64,000 bases of DNA, taken from contig NW_027489039.1 in NCBI RefSeq assembly GCF_050948215.1, positions 1-64,000 on the forward strand. The letters are read 5' to 3'. The DNA comes from Halictus rubicundus (taxonomy: Eukaryota > Arthropoda > Insecta > Hymenoptera > Halictidae). How positions within the stretch are numbered: position 1 is the stretch's first letter; each line of letters opens with the position of its first letter. Both the position numbers and the translations under genes were made by a program. The notes beneath the pieces were generated by a model. It was given only the letters and a program-made list of their open reading frames with translations, had not been told where the DNA came from and did no database searches. Positions 22,601 to 36,900 of the stretch are shown piece by piece.

Positions 22601-25600
22601 TAGGATAGGATAGCGGATAGGATATAATGGAGTATAGGATAGGGATGTGGATAGGATAGCGATGAGGATAGGATAGGATAGGATAGGATAGATGATAGGA
22701 GATAATAGAGGATAGGTTAGGATAGAGGATAAGATAGGATAGAGGATAGGATAGGATAGAGGATAGGATAGAGGATTGGTTAGTATAAAGGATAGGAGAG
22801 GATAGAGGATAGGATAGGATTGAGGATAGGATAGGATAGAGGATAGGATAGGATAGAGGATAGGATAGGATAGAGGACAGGAGACGATAGAAGATAGGAT
22901 AGGGGGTTGGATAGGATAGAGGAAAGGAGACGATAGAGATTGGATAGGATAGATGATATTATAGGAAAGAGGATAGGATATGATAGAGGATACGATATTA
23001 TAGAGGATAGGACAGGATAGAGGACAGGATAGGATAGAGGATAGGATAGGATACAGGATAGGATAGGATAGAGGATAGGATAGGATAGAGGATAGGTTAG
23101 GATAGAGCATAGGATAGGATAGGATTGAGGGTAGGATAGGATAGAGGATAGGATAGGAAAGAGGATACGATAGGGGATTGGATAGGATAGAGGACAGGAG
23201 ACGATAGAAGATAAGATAGGGGATTGGATAGGATAGAGGAAAGGAGACGATAGAGATTGGATAGGATAGAGGATATTATAGGATAGAGGATATGATAGGA
23301 TAGCGGATAGGATAAGATAGAGGATAGGATAGGATAGAGGATAGGATAGGGGATTGGATAGGATAGAGGACAGGAGACGATAGAAGATAAGATAGGGGAT
23401 TGGATAGGATAGAGGATAGGATAGGATAGAGGATAGGATAGGGGATTGGATAGGATAGAGGATAGGAGACGATGGAGGATAGGATAGGATAGAGGATAGG
23501 ATAGGATAGAGGATTGGATAGTATAAAGGATAGGTGAGGATAGAGAATAGGATAGCATTGAGGATAGGATAGGATAGTGGATAGGATAGGATAGAGCAGA
23601 CGATAGAGGATAGGATAGGATAGAGGATAGGGTAGGGGATTGGATAGGATAGAGGGTAGGATAGGATAGAGGATAGGTTAGGATAGAGGATAGGATAGGA
23701 TAGAGGATAGGATAGGATAGAGGATAGGATAGGATAGAGGATGGGATAGGATAGAGGATAGGATAGGGGATTGGATAGGATAGCGGACAGGAGACGATAG
23801 AAGATAAGATAGGGGATTGGATAGGATAGAGGAAAGGAGACGATAGAGATTGGATAGGATAGATGATATTATAGGAAAGAGGATAGGACAGGATAGAGGA
23901 CAGGATAGGATAGAGGATAGGATAGGATACAGGATAGGATAGGATAGAGGATAGGATAGGATAGAGGATAGGTTAGGATAGAGCATAGGATAGGATAGGA
24001 TTGAGGGTAGGATAGGATAGAGGATAGGATAGGATAGAGGATACGATAGGGGATTGGATAGGATAGAGGACAGGAGACGATAGAAGATAAGATAGGGGAT
24101 TGGATAGGATAGAGGAAAGGAGACGATAGAGATTGGATAGGATAGAGGATATTATAGGATAGAGGATATGATAGGATAGCGGATAGGATATAATGGACTA
24201 TAGGATAGGAATGAGGATAGGATAGCGTTGAGGATAGGATAGGATAGAGGATAGGATAGGATAGAGGATAGGTTAGGGTAGAGGATAGGATAGGATAGAG
24301 GATAGGATAGGAAAGAGGATAGGATAGGATACAGGATAGGATAGGATAGAGGATAGGATAGGATAGAGGATAGGTTAGGATAGAGGATAGGATAGGATAG
24401 AGGATAGGATAGGATAGAGGATAGGATAGGATAGAGGATGGGATAGGATAGAGTATAGAATAGGATAGAGCATAGGATAGGATAGGGTTGTGGGTAGGAT
24501 AGGATAGAGGATAGGATAGGATAGAGGATAGGATAGGGGATTGGATAGGATAGCGGACAGGAGACGATAGAAGATAAGATAGGGGATTGGATAGGATAGA
24601 GGAAACGAGACGATAGAGATTGGATAGGATAGAGGATATTATAAGATAGAGGATATGATAGGATAGCGGATAGGATATAATGGAGTATAGGATAGGAATG
24701 AGGATAGGATAGCGTTGAGGATAGGATAGGATAGAGGATAGGATAGGATAGGATAGAGGATAGGATAGGAAAGAGGATAGGATAGGATAGAGGATAGGTT
24801 AGGATAGAGGATAGGATAGGATAGAGGATAGGATAGGATAGAGGATAGGATAGGATAGAGTATTGAATAGGATAGAGCATAGGATAGGATAGGATTGAGG
24901 GTAGGATAGGATAGAGGATAGGATAGGATAGAGGATAGGATAGGGGATTGGATAGGATAGAGGACAGGAGACGATAGAAGATAAGATAGGGGATTGGATA
25001 GGATAGAGGAAAGGAGACGATAGAGATTGGATAGGATAGATGATATTATAGGCAAGAGTATAGGATATGATAGAGGATACGATATTATAGAGGATAGGAC
25101 AGGATAGAGGATAGGATAGGATAGAGGATAGGATAGGATACAGGATGGGATAGGATAGAGGATAGGATAGGATAGAGGATAGGTTAGGATAGAGGATAGG
25201 ATAGGATAGAGGATAGGATAGGATAGAGGATAGGATAGAGGATAGGATAGGATAGAGGATAGGATAGGGGATTGGATAGGATAGAGGATAGGAGACGATG
25301 GAGGATAGGATAGGATAGAGGATAGGATAGGATAGAGGATTGGATAGTATAAAGGATAGGTGAGGATAGAGAATAGGATAGGATAGGATAGTGGATAGGA
25401 TAGGATAGAGCAGACGATAGAGGATAGGATAGGATAGAGGATAGGGTAGGGGATTGGATAGGATAGAGGATAGGATAGGGTAGATGATATTATAGGCAAG
25501 AGTATAGGATATGATAGAGGATACGATATTATAGAGGATAGGACAGGATAGAGAATAGGATAGCATTGATAATAGGATAGGATAGTGGATAGGATAGGAT

Positions 25601-25800
25601 AGAGCAGACGATAGAGGATAGGATAGGATAGAGGATAGGGTAGGAGATTGGATAGGATAGAGGATACGATAGGGTAGATGATATCATAGGCAAGAGGATA
25701 GGATATGATAGAGGATACGATATTATAGAGGATAGGATAGGATAGAGAATAGGATAGGATAGAGGATAGGTTAGGATAGAGTATAGGATCGGATAGAGAA
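19623..25800. repeat. Satellite super-repeat, copy 2
   Basis: This repeats the order of variant blocks seen from 12598 onward, with scattered point differences (for example GGGCAGAATAGG here against GGGCAGTATAGG in copy 1) and several insertions or deletions. The right limit is approximate because common blocks blur the edge. It contains the longest minus-strand open frame of the window (19460-21379), which is explained by the stop-free monomer. Confidence 0.8.
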
Positions 25801-28800
25801 TAGGATAGCATAGAGGATAGGATAGGATAGAGGATAGGATAGGATAGAGGATAGGATAGGATAGAGGATACGATAGGATAGGATAGAGGATAGGATAGGA
25901 TAGAGGATAGGATAGAGGATAGGATAGGATAGAGGATATGATAGAGGATAGGATAGACGATTGGATAGGATAGAGGATATTATAGGATAGAGGATATGAT
26001 ACGATAGCGGATAGGATATAATGGAGTATACGATAGTAATGAGGATAGGATAGCGTTGAGGATAGGATAGGATAGAGCATAGGATAGGATAGAGGATAGG
26101 ATAGGATAGAGGATAGGTTAGGATAGAGGATAGGATAGGATAGAGGATAGGATAGGATAGAGGATAGGATAGGATAGAGGATAGGATAGGATAGAGGATA
26201 GGATAGGATAGAGGATAGGATAGAGGATAGGATAGAGGATAGGATAGGATAGAGGATAGGATAGGATATAGGATAGGATAGGATAGAGGATAGGATAGGA
26301 TAGAGGATAGGTTAGGATAGAGGATAGGATAGGATAGATAATAGGATAGGATAGAGGATAGGATAGGATAGAGTATTGAATAGGATAGAGCATAGGATAG
26401 GATAGGATTGAGGGTAGGACAGGATAGAGGATAGGATAGGATAGAGGATAGGATAGGATACAGGATAGGATAGGATAGAGGATAGGATAGGATAGAGGAT
26501 AGGTTAGGATAGAGGATAGGATAGGATAGGATTGAGGGTTGGATAGGATAGAGGATAGGATAGGATAGAGGATACGATAGGGGACTGGATAGGATAGAGG
26601 ACTGGAGACGATAGAAGATAAGATAGGGGATTGGATAGGATAGAGGAAAGGAGACGATAGAGATTGGATAGGATAGAGGATATTATAGGATAGAGGATAT
26701 GATAGGATAGCGGATAGGATATAATGGAGTATAGGATAGGAATGAGGATAGGATAGGGGATTGGATAGGATAGAGGATAGGATAGGATAGAGGATGGGAT
26801 AGGATAGAGTATAGAATAGGATAGAGCATAGGATAGGATAGGGTTGAGGGTAGGATAGGATAGAGGATAGGATAGGATAGAGGATACGATAGGGGATTGG
26901 ATAGGATAGAGGACAGGAGACGATAGAAGATAAGATAGGGGATTGGATAGGATAGAGGAAAGGAGACGATAGAGACTGGATAGGATAGAGGATATTATAG
27001 GATAGAGGATATGATAGGATAGCGGATAGGATAAAATGGAGTATAGGATAGGAATGAGGATAGGATAGCGTTGAGGATAGGATAGGATAGAGGATAGGAT
27101 AGGATAGAGGATAGGTTAGGATAGAGGATAGGATAGGATAGAGGATAGGATAGGAAAGAGGATAGGATAGGATAGAGGATAGGTTAGGATAGAGGATAGG
27201 ATAGGATAGAGGATAGGATAGGATAGAGGATAGGATAGGGGATTGGATAGGATAGAGGATAGGAGACGATGGAGGATAGGATAGGATAGAGGATAGGATA
27301 GGATAGAGGATTGGATAGTATAAAGGATAGGTGAGGATAGAGAATAGGATAGCATTGAGGATAGGATAGGATAGTGGATAGGATAGGATACAGCAGACGA
27401 TAGAGGATAGGATAGGATAGAGGATAGGTTAGGATAGAGGATAGGATAGGATAGAGGATAGGATAGGATAGAGGATAGGATAGGATAGAGGATGGGATAG
27501 GATAGAGTATAGAATAGGATAGAGCATAGGATAGGATAGGGTTGAGGGTAGGATAGGATAGAGGATAGGATAGGATAGAGGATACGATAGGGGATTGGAT
27601 AGGATAGAGGACAGGAGACGATAGAAGATAAGATAGGGGATTGGATAGGATAGAGGAAAGTAGACGATAGAGACTGGATAGGATAGAGGATATTATAGGA
27701 TAGAGGATATGATAGGATAGCGGATAGGATAAAATGGAGTATAGGATAGGAATGAGGATAGGATAGCGTTGAGGATAGGATAGGATAGAGGATAGGATAG
27801 GATAGAGGATAGGTTAGGATAGAGGATAGGATAGGATAGAGGATAGGATAGGAAAGAGGATAGGATAGGATAGAGGATAGGTTAGGATAGACGATAGGAT
27901 AGGATAGAGGATAGGATAGGATAGAGGATAGGATAGGGGATTGGATAGGATAGAGGACAGGAGACGATAGAAGATAAGATAGGGGATTGGATAGGATAGA
28001 GGATAGGATAGGATAGAGGATAGGATAGAGGATAGGATAGGATAGAGGATTGGATAGTATAAAGGATAGGTGAGGATAGAGAATAGGATAGCATTGAGGA
28101 TAGGATAGGATAGTGGATAGGATAGGATAGAGCAGACGATAGAGGATAGGATAGGATAGAGGATAGGTTAGGATAGAGGATAGGATAGGATAGAGGATAG
28201 GATAGGATAGAGGATAGGATAGGATAGAGGATGGGATAGGATAGAGTATAGAATAGGATAGAGCATAGGATAGGATAGGGTTGAGGGTAGGATAGGATAG
28301 AGGATAGGATAGGATAGAGGATACGATAGGGGATTGGATAGGATAGAGGACAGGAGACGATAGAAGATAAGATAGGGGATTGGATAGGATAGAGGAAAGT
28401 AGACGATAGAGACTGGATAGGATAGAGGATATTATAGGATAGAGGATATGATAGGATAGCGGATAGGATAAAATGGAGTATAGGATAGGAATGAGGATAG
28501 GATAGCGTTGAGGATAGGATAGGATAGAGGATAGGATAGGATAGAGGATAGGTTAGGATAGAGGATAGGATAGGATAGAGGATAGGATAGGAAAGAGGAT
28601 AGGATAGGATAGAGGATAGGTTAGGATAGACGATAGGATAGGATAGAGGATAGGATAGGATAGAGGATAGGATAGGGGATTGGATAGGATAGAGGACAGG
28701 AGACGATAGAAGATAAGATAGGGGATTGGATAGGATAGAGGATAGGATAGGATAGAGGATAGGATAGGGGATTGGATAGGATAGAGGATAGGATAGGGTA

Positions 28801-30099
28801 GATGATATTATAGGCAAGAGTATAGGATATGATAGAGGATACGATATTATAGAGGATAGGACAGGATAGAGGATAGGATAGGATAGAGGATAGGATAGGA
28901 TACAGGATAGGATAGGATAGAGGATAGGATAGGATAGAGGATAGGTTAGGATAGAGGATAGGATAGAGGATTGCATAGGATAGAGGATTTTATAGGATAG
29001 AGGATATGATAGGATAGCGGATAGGATATAATGGAGTATAGGATAGGAATGAGGATACGATAGCGTTGAGGATAGGATAGGATAGGATAGGATAGATGAT
29101 AGGAGATGATAGAGGATAGGTTAGGATAGAGGATAAGATAGGATAGAGGATAGGATAGGATAGAGGATAGGATAGAGGATTGGTTAGTATAAAGGATAGG
29201 AGAGGATAGAGGATAGGATAGGATTGAGGATAGGATAGGATAGAGGATAGGATAGAGGATTGGATAGGATAGAGGATTTTATAGGATAGAGGATATGATA
29301 GGATAGCGGATAGGATATAATGGAGTATAGGATAGGAATGAGGATAGGATAGCGTTGAGGATAGGATAGGATAGGATAGGATACATGATAGGAGATGATA
29401 GAGGATAGGTTAGGATAGAGGATAAGATAGGATAGAGGATAGGATAGGATAGAGGATAGGATAGAGGATTGGTTAGTATAAAGGATAGGAGAGGATAGAG
29501 GATAGGATAGGATTGAGGATAGGATAGGATAGAGGATAGGATAGGATAGAGGATAGGATAGGATAGAGGATAGGATAGGATAGGGGATAGGATAGGGGAT
29601 TGGATAGGATAGAGGACAGGAGACGATAGAAGATAGGATGGGGGATTGGATAGGATAGAGGAAAGGAGACGATAGAGATTGGATAGGATAGATGATATTA
29701 TAGGAAAGAGGATAGGATATGATAGAGGATACGATATTATAGAGGATAGGACAGGATAGAGGACAGGATAGGATAGAGGATAGGATAGGATACAGGATAG
29801 GATAGGATAGAGGATAGGATAGGATAGAGGATAGGTTAGGATAGAGCATAGGATAGGATAGGATTGAGGGTAGGATAGGATAGAGGATAGGATAGGATAG
29901 AGGATACGATAGGGGATTGGATAGGATAGAGGACAGGAGACGATAGAAGATAAGATAGGGGATTGGATAGGATAGAGGAAAGGAGACGATAGAGATTGGA
30001 TAGGATAGAGGATATTATAGGATAGAGGATATGATAGGATAGCGGATAGGATATAATGGAGTATAGGATAGGAATGAGGATAGGATAGCGTTGAGGATA
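25801..30099. repeat. Satellite with a 739-bp local duplication
   Basis: The satellite continues. A unit with the uncommon string AAAGTAGACGATAGAGACTGG occurs with its TAGACG at 27661 and 28400, offset 739; the surrounding order of blocks (GGGTTGAGGG, GATACGATAGGGG, GCGGATAGGATAAAATGG) is the same in both copies. A related unit with AAAGGAGACG in place of AAAGTAGACG lies upstream at about 26.8-27.0 kb. No gene is seen. Confidence 0.85.
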
Positions 30100-33000
30100 G
30101 GATAGGATAGAGGATAGGATAGGATAGAGGATAGGATAGAGGATTGGTTAGTATAAAGGATAGGAGAGGATAGAGGATAGGATAGGATAGAGGATAGGAT
30201 AGAGGATATTATAGGAAAGAGGATAGGATACGATAGAGGATAGGATAGGATAGAGGATAGGATACGATAGAGGATAGGATAGGATAGAGGATAGGATAGG
30301 ATAGAGGATAGGATAGGATAGAGGATAGGATAGGATAGAGGATAGGTTAGGATAGAGGATAGGATAGGATAGATTATAGGATAGGATAGAGGATAGGATA
30401 GGATAGAGTATAGAATAGGAAAGAGCATAGGATAGGATAGGATTGAGGATAGGATAGGATAGAGGATAGGACAGGATAGGGGATTGGATAGGATACAGGA
30501 CAGGAGACGATAGAAGACAGGATAGGGGATTGGATAGGATAGAGGGCAGGAGACGATAGAGGATAAGATAGGGGATTTGCTAGGATCGAGGACTTGGGAC
30601 GATACAGATTGGATAGGATAGAGGATATTATAGGATAGAGGATATGATAGGATAGCGGATAGGATAGGATAGAGGATAGGATAGGATAGAGGATAGGATA
30701 GGATAGAGGATAGGTTAGGATAGAGGATAGGATAGGATAGAGGATATAATAGGATAGAGGATAGGATAGGATAGAGGATAGGATACGATAGAGGATAGGA
30801 TAGGATAGAGGATAGGATACGATAGAGGATAGGATAGGATAGAGGATAGGATAGAGGATTGGTTAGTATAAAGGATAGGAGAGGATAGAGGATAGGATAG
30901 GATTGAGGATAGGATAGGACAGTGGATAGGATAGAATAGAGCAGATGATAGAGGATAGGATAGGATAGAGGATAGGATAGAGGATATCATAGGAAAGAGG
31001 ATAGGATACGATAGAGGATAAAATAGGGGATAGGATAGGATAGAGGATAGGATACGATAGAGGATAGGATAGGATAGAGGATAGGATACGATAGAGGATA
31101 CGATAGGATAGAGAGTAGGATAGGATAGATGATATTATAGGAAACAGGATTGGATAGGATGGAGGATACGATATTATAGAAAATACGATCTTATAGAGGA
31201 TAGGATAGTATAGAGGATAGGCTGGATAGAGGATAGGATAGAGGATATTATACGAAAGAGGATAGGATATGATAGAGGATAAAATAGGGGATATTATAGC
31301 ATAGAGGATAGGATACGATAGAGGATAGGATAGGATAGAGAGTAGGATAGGATAGATGATATTATAGGAAAGAGGATTGGATAGGATGGAGGATACGATA
31401 TTATAGAGAAGACGATCTTATAGAGGATAAGATAGGGTAGAGGATAGGATAGGATAGAGGATGGGATAGGATAGAGTATAGAATAGGATAGAGCATAGGA
31501 TAGGATAGGATTGAGGGTAGGATAGGATAGAGGATAGGATAGGATAGAGGACAGGATAGGGGATTGGATAGGATATAGGACAGGAGACGATAGAAGATAA
31601 GATAGGGGATTGGATAGGATAGAGGAAAGGAGACGATAGAGATTGGATAGGATAGATGATTTAATAGGAAAGAGGATAAGATATGATAGAGGATACGACA
31701 TTAAAGAGGATAGGACAGGATAGAGGATAGGATACGATAGAGGATAGGATAGGATAGAGGATAGGATAGGATAGAGGATAGGATAGAGGATAGGATGGGG
31801 AATTGGATAGGGTATAGGATAGGATACGATATAGAATAGGGTAGGATTGAGGATAGGATAGGATAGAGGGTAGAATAGAGGATAGGATAGAGGATTGGAT
31901 AGGGTAGGGGATATTATAGGATAGAGGATAGGATAGGGGATTGGATAGGATATAGGATAGGATAGGGGATTGGATAGGATAGAGGATAGGATAGGATAGA
32001 GGATAGGATAGGATAGAGGATAGGATAGGATAGAGGATAGGATAGGATAGAGGATAGGATAGAGGATTGGTTAGTATAAAGGATAGGAGAGGATAGAGGA
32101 TAGGATAGGATAGAGGATAGGATAGAGGATATTATAGGAAAGAGGATAGGATACGATAGAGGATAGGATAGGATAGAGGATAGGATACGATAGAGGATAG
32201 GATAGGATAGAGGATAGGATAGGATAGAGGATAGGATAGGATAGAGGATAGGATAGGATAGAGGATAGGTTAGGATAGAGGATAGGATAGGATAGATTAT
32301 AGGATAGGATAGAGGATAGGATAGGATAGAGTATAGAATAGGAAAGAGCATAGGATAGGATAGGATTGAGGATAGGATAGGATAGAGGATAGGACAGGAT
32401 AGGGGATTGGATAGGATACAGGACAGGAGACGATAGAAGACAGGATAGGGGATTGGATAGGATAGAGGGCAGGAGACGATAGAGGATAAGATAGGGGATT
32501 TGCTAGGATCGAGGACTTGGGACGATACAGATTGGATAGGATAGAGGATATTATAGGATAGAGGATATGATAGGATAGCGGATAGGATAGGATAGAGGAT
32601 AGGATAGGATAGAGGATAGGATAGGATAGAGGATAGGATAGGATAGAGGATAGGATAGGATAGAGGATATAATAGGATAGAGGATAGGATAGGATAGAGG
32701 ATAGGATACGATAGAGGATAGGATAGGATAGAGGATAGGATACGATAGAGGATAGGATAGGATAGAGGATAGGATAGAGGATTGGTTAGTATAAAGGATA
32801 GGAGAGGATAGAGGATAGGATAGGATTGAGGATAGGATAGGACAGTGGATAGGATAGAATAGAGCAGATGATAGAGGATAGGATAGGATAGAGGATAGGA
32901 TAGAGGATATCATAGGAAAGAGGATAGGATACGATAGAGGATAAAATAGGGGATAGGATAGGATAGAGGATAGGATACGATAGAGGATAGGATAGGATAG

Positions 33001-33950
33001 AGGATAGGATACGATAGAGGATACGATAGGATAGAGAGTAGGATAGGATAGATGATATTATAGGAAACAGGATTGGATAGGATGGAGGATACGATATTAT
33101 AGAAAATACGATCTTATAGAGGATAGGATAGTATAGAGGATAGGCTGGATAGAGGATAGGATAGAGGATATTATACGAAAGAGGATAGGATATGATAGAG
33201 GATAAAATAGGGGATATTATAGCATAGAGGATAGGATACGATAGAGGATAGGATAGGATAGAGAGTAGGATAGGATAGATGATATTATAGGAAAGAGGAT
33301 TGGATAGGATGGAGGATACGATATTATAGAGAAGACGATCTTATAGAGGATAAGATAGGGTAGAGGATAGGATAGGATAGAGGATGGGATAGGATAGAGT
33401 ATAGAATAGGATAGAGCATAGGATAGGATAGGATTGAGGGTAGGATAGGATAGAGGATAGGATAGGATAGAGGACAGGATAGGGGATTGGATAGGATATA
33501 GGACAGGAGACGATAGAAGATAAGATAGGGGATTGGATAGGATAGAGGAAAGGAGACGATAGAGATTGGATAGGATAGATGATTTAATAGGAAAGAGGAT
33601 AAGATATGATAGAGGATACGACATTAAAGAGGATAGGACAGGATAGAGGATAGGATACGATAGAGGATAGGATAGGATAGAGGATAGGATAGGATAGAGG
33701 ATAGGATAGAGGATAGGATGGGGAATTGGATAGGGTATAGGATAGGATACGATATAGGATAGGGTAGGATTGAGGATAGGATAGGATAGAGGGTAGAATA
33801 GAGGATAGGATAGAGGATTGGATAGGGTAGGGGATATTATAGGATAGAGGATAGGATAGGGGATTGGATAGGATATAGGATAGGATAGGGGATTGGATAG
33901 GATAGAGGATAGGATAGGATAGAGGATAGGATAGGATAGAGGATAGGATA
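30100..33950. repeat. Two near-identical tandem copies of a 1923-bp higher-order repeat
   Basis: GGATTGGTTAGTATAAAGG at 30141 recurs at 32064, GATTTGCTAGGATCGAGG near 30575 recurs near 32498, and the GATATTATAGCATAGAGG mark near 31290 recurs near 33213, all at 1923 bp. Rare variants such as GGACTTGGGACGATACAG and GGCTGGATAGAGG are shared, so the duplication is recent. Small differences exist, such as extra monomers near 32640. By 31866 versus 33788 the offset is 1922. No gene is seen. Confidence 0.92.
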
Positions 33951-36900
33951 GGATAGAGGATAGGATAGGATAGAGGATAGGATAGGATAGAGGATAGGAT
34001 AGGATAGAGGATAGGATAGAGGATAGGATGGGGGATTGGATAGGGTACAGGATAGGATACGATATAGGATAGGGTTGGATTGAGGATAGGATAGGATAGA
34101 GGGTAGAATAGAGGATAGGATAGAGGATAGGATAGAATAGAGGACAGGATAGGATTGAAGATAAGATAGGATAGAGGATAGGGTAGGATAGAGGATAAGA
34201 TAGGATAGAGGATAAGATGGGGATCCGATAGGATAGAGAATAGGATAGGACAGAGGATAGGATAGAGAATAGGATAGAGGATAGGATAGGATAGAGGATA
34301 GGATAGGGTAGATGATAGGATAGGATAGAGGATAGGATAGAGGATAGGATAGAGGATAGGATAGGATAGAGGATAGGATAGGATAGAGGATAGGATAGGA
34401 TAGAGGATAGGATAGGATAGAGGATATTATAGGATAGAGGATATGATAGGATAGCGCATAGGATATAATGGAGTATAGGATAGTAATGAGGATAGGATAG
34501 GGTTGAGGATAGGATAGAGGATAGGACAGAGGATAGGATAGGATAGAGGATAGGATAGGATAGCGGATAGGATAGAGGATTGGATAGGATAGAGGATAGG
34601 ATAGGATTGAGGATAGGATAGGATAGAGGATAGGATAGGATAGAGGATAGGATAGGATGGAGGATAGGATAGGATAGAGGATAGGATAGAGGATTGGTTA
34701 GTATAAAGGCTAGGAGAGGATAGAGGATAGGATAGGATTGAGGATAGGATAGGACAGTGGATAGGATAGAATAGAGCAGATGATAGAGGATAGGATAGGA
34801 TAGAGGATAGGATAGGATAGAGAATAGGATAGGATAGAGGATAGGATAGGATAGAGGATAGGATAGAGGATATTATAGGACAGAGGATAGGATACGATAG
34901 AGGATAAAATAGGGGATAGGATAGGATAGAGGATAGGATACGATAGAGGATAGGATAGGATAGAGGAGAGGATACGATAGAGGATAGGATAGGATAGAGG
35001 ATAGGATAGGATAGAGGATAGGATAGGATAGAAGATAAGATAGGATAGAGGATAGGTTAGGATAGAGGATAGGATAGGATAGAGTATAGGATAGGATAGA
35101 GGATAGGATAGGATAGAGTATAGAATAGGAAAGAGCATAGGATAGGATAGGATTGAGGATAGGATAGGATAGAGGATAGGATAGAGGATTGGTTAGTATA
35201 AAGGATAGGAGAGGATAGAGGATAGGATAGGATCGAGGATAGGATAGGATAGATGATAGGATAGGATAGAGATTGGATAGGATAGATGATATAATAGGAA
35301 AGAGAATAGGATATGATAGAGGATACGATATTATAGAGGATAGGATAGGATAGAGGATATGATACGATAGAATATAGGATAGGATAGAGGATAGGATAGG
35401 ATAGAGGAGAAGATAGGATAGAGGATAGGATAGGATAGAGGATAGGATAGGATAGAGGATAGGATAGGATAGGATAGAGTATAGGATAGGATAGAGGATA
35501 GGATAGGATAGAGGATAGAATAGGATAGAGGATAGGATAGGATAGAGGATAGGATAGGATAGAGGATAGGATAGGATAGAGGATAGGATAGTATAGAGGA
35601 TAGGATAGGATAGAGGATAGGATAGGATAGAGGATAGGAGAAGATGGAGGATAGGATAGGATGTAGGATTGGATAGGATAGAGGATAGGATAGGATAGAG
35701 GATAGGGTAGTATAAAGGATAGGAGAGGATAAAACGATAGGATAGCATTGAGGATACGATAGGATAGTGGATAGAGGATAGGATAGAGTATAGGATAGAG
35801 GATAGGATAGAGGATAGGATAGAGTATAGGATAGAGGATAGGATAGGAGGTTGGATAGAATAGAGGACAGGAGACGATAGAGGATACGATCGGAGTGATC
35901 ATAGGATAGGATAGAGGATAATATACGATAGATGATAGGATAGAATAGAGGATAGGATATGGGATTGGATAGGATAGAGGATTGGAGACGATGGAGGATA
36001 GGATAGGATAGAGGATATGATAGGATAGAGGATTGGATAGTATAAAGGATATTAGAGGATAGAGGATAGGAGACGATGGAGGATAGGATAGGATAGAGGA
36101 TTGGATAGGATAGAGGATAGGATAGGATAGAGGATAGGATTGGATAGAGGATAGGATAGGATAGAGAATAGGATAGGATAGAGGATAGGATAGAGTATAG
36201 GATAGAGGATAGGATAGGATAGAAGATAGGATAGGATAGAGGATAGGATAGGATAGAGGATAGGATTGGATAGAGGATAGGATAGGATAGAGAATAGGAT
36301 AGGATAGAGGATAGGATAGAGTATAGGATAGAGGATTGGATAGGATAGAGGATATTATAGGATAGAGGATATGATAGGATAGCGCATAGGATATAATGGA
36401 GTATAGGATAGTAATGAGGATAGGATAGGGTTGAGGATAGGATAGAGGATAGGACAGAGGATAGGATAGGATAGAGGATAGGATAGGATAGAGGATAGGA
36501 TAGATGATAGGATAGAGGATAATATAGAGGATTGGATAGGATAGAGGATAGGATAGGATTGAGGATAGGATAGGATAGAGGATAGGATAGGATAGAGGAT
36601 AGGATAGGATGGAGGATAGGATAGGATAGAGGATAGGATAGAGGATTGGTTAGTATAAAGGATAGGAGAGGGTAGAGGATAGGATAGGATTGAGGATAGG
36701 ATAGGACAGTGGATAGGATAGGATAGAGATTGGATAGGATAGATGATATAATAGGAAAGAGAATAGGATATGATAGAGGATACGATATTATAGAGGATAG
36801 GATAGGATAGAGGATATGATACGATAGAGGATAGGATAGGATAGAGGATAGGATAGGATAGAGGATAGGATAGGATAGAGGATAGGATAGGATAGAGGAT

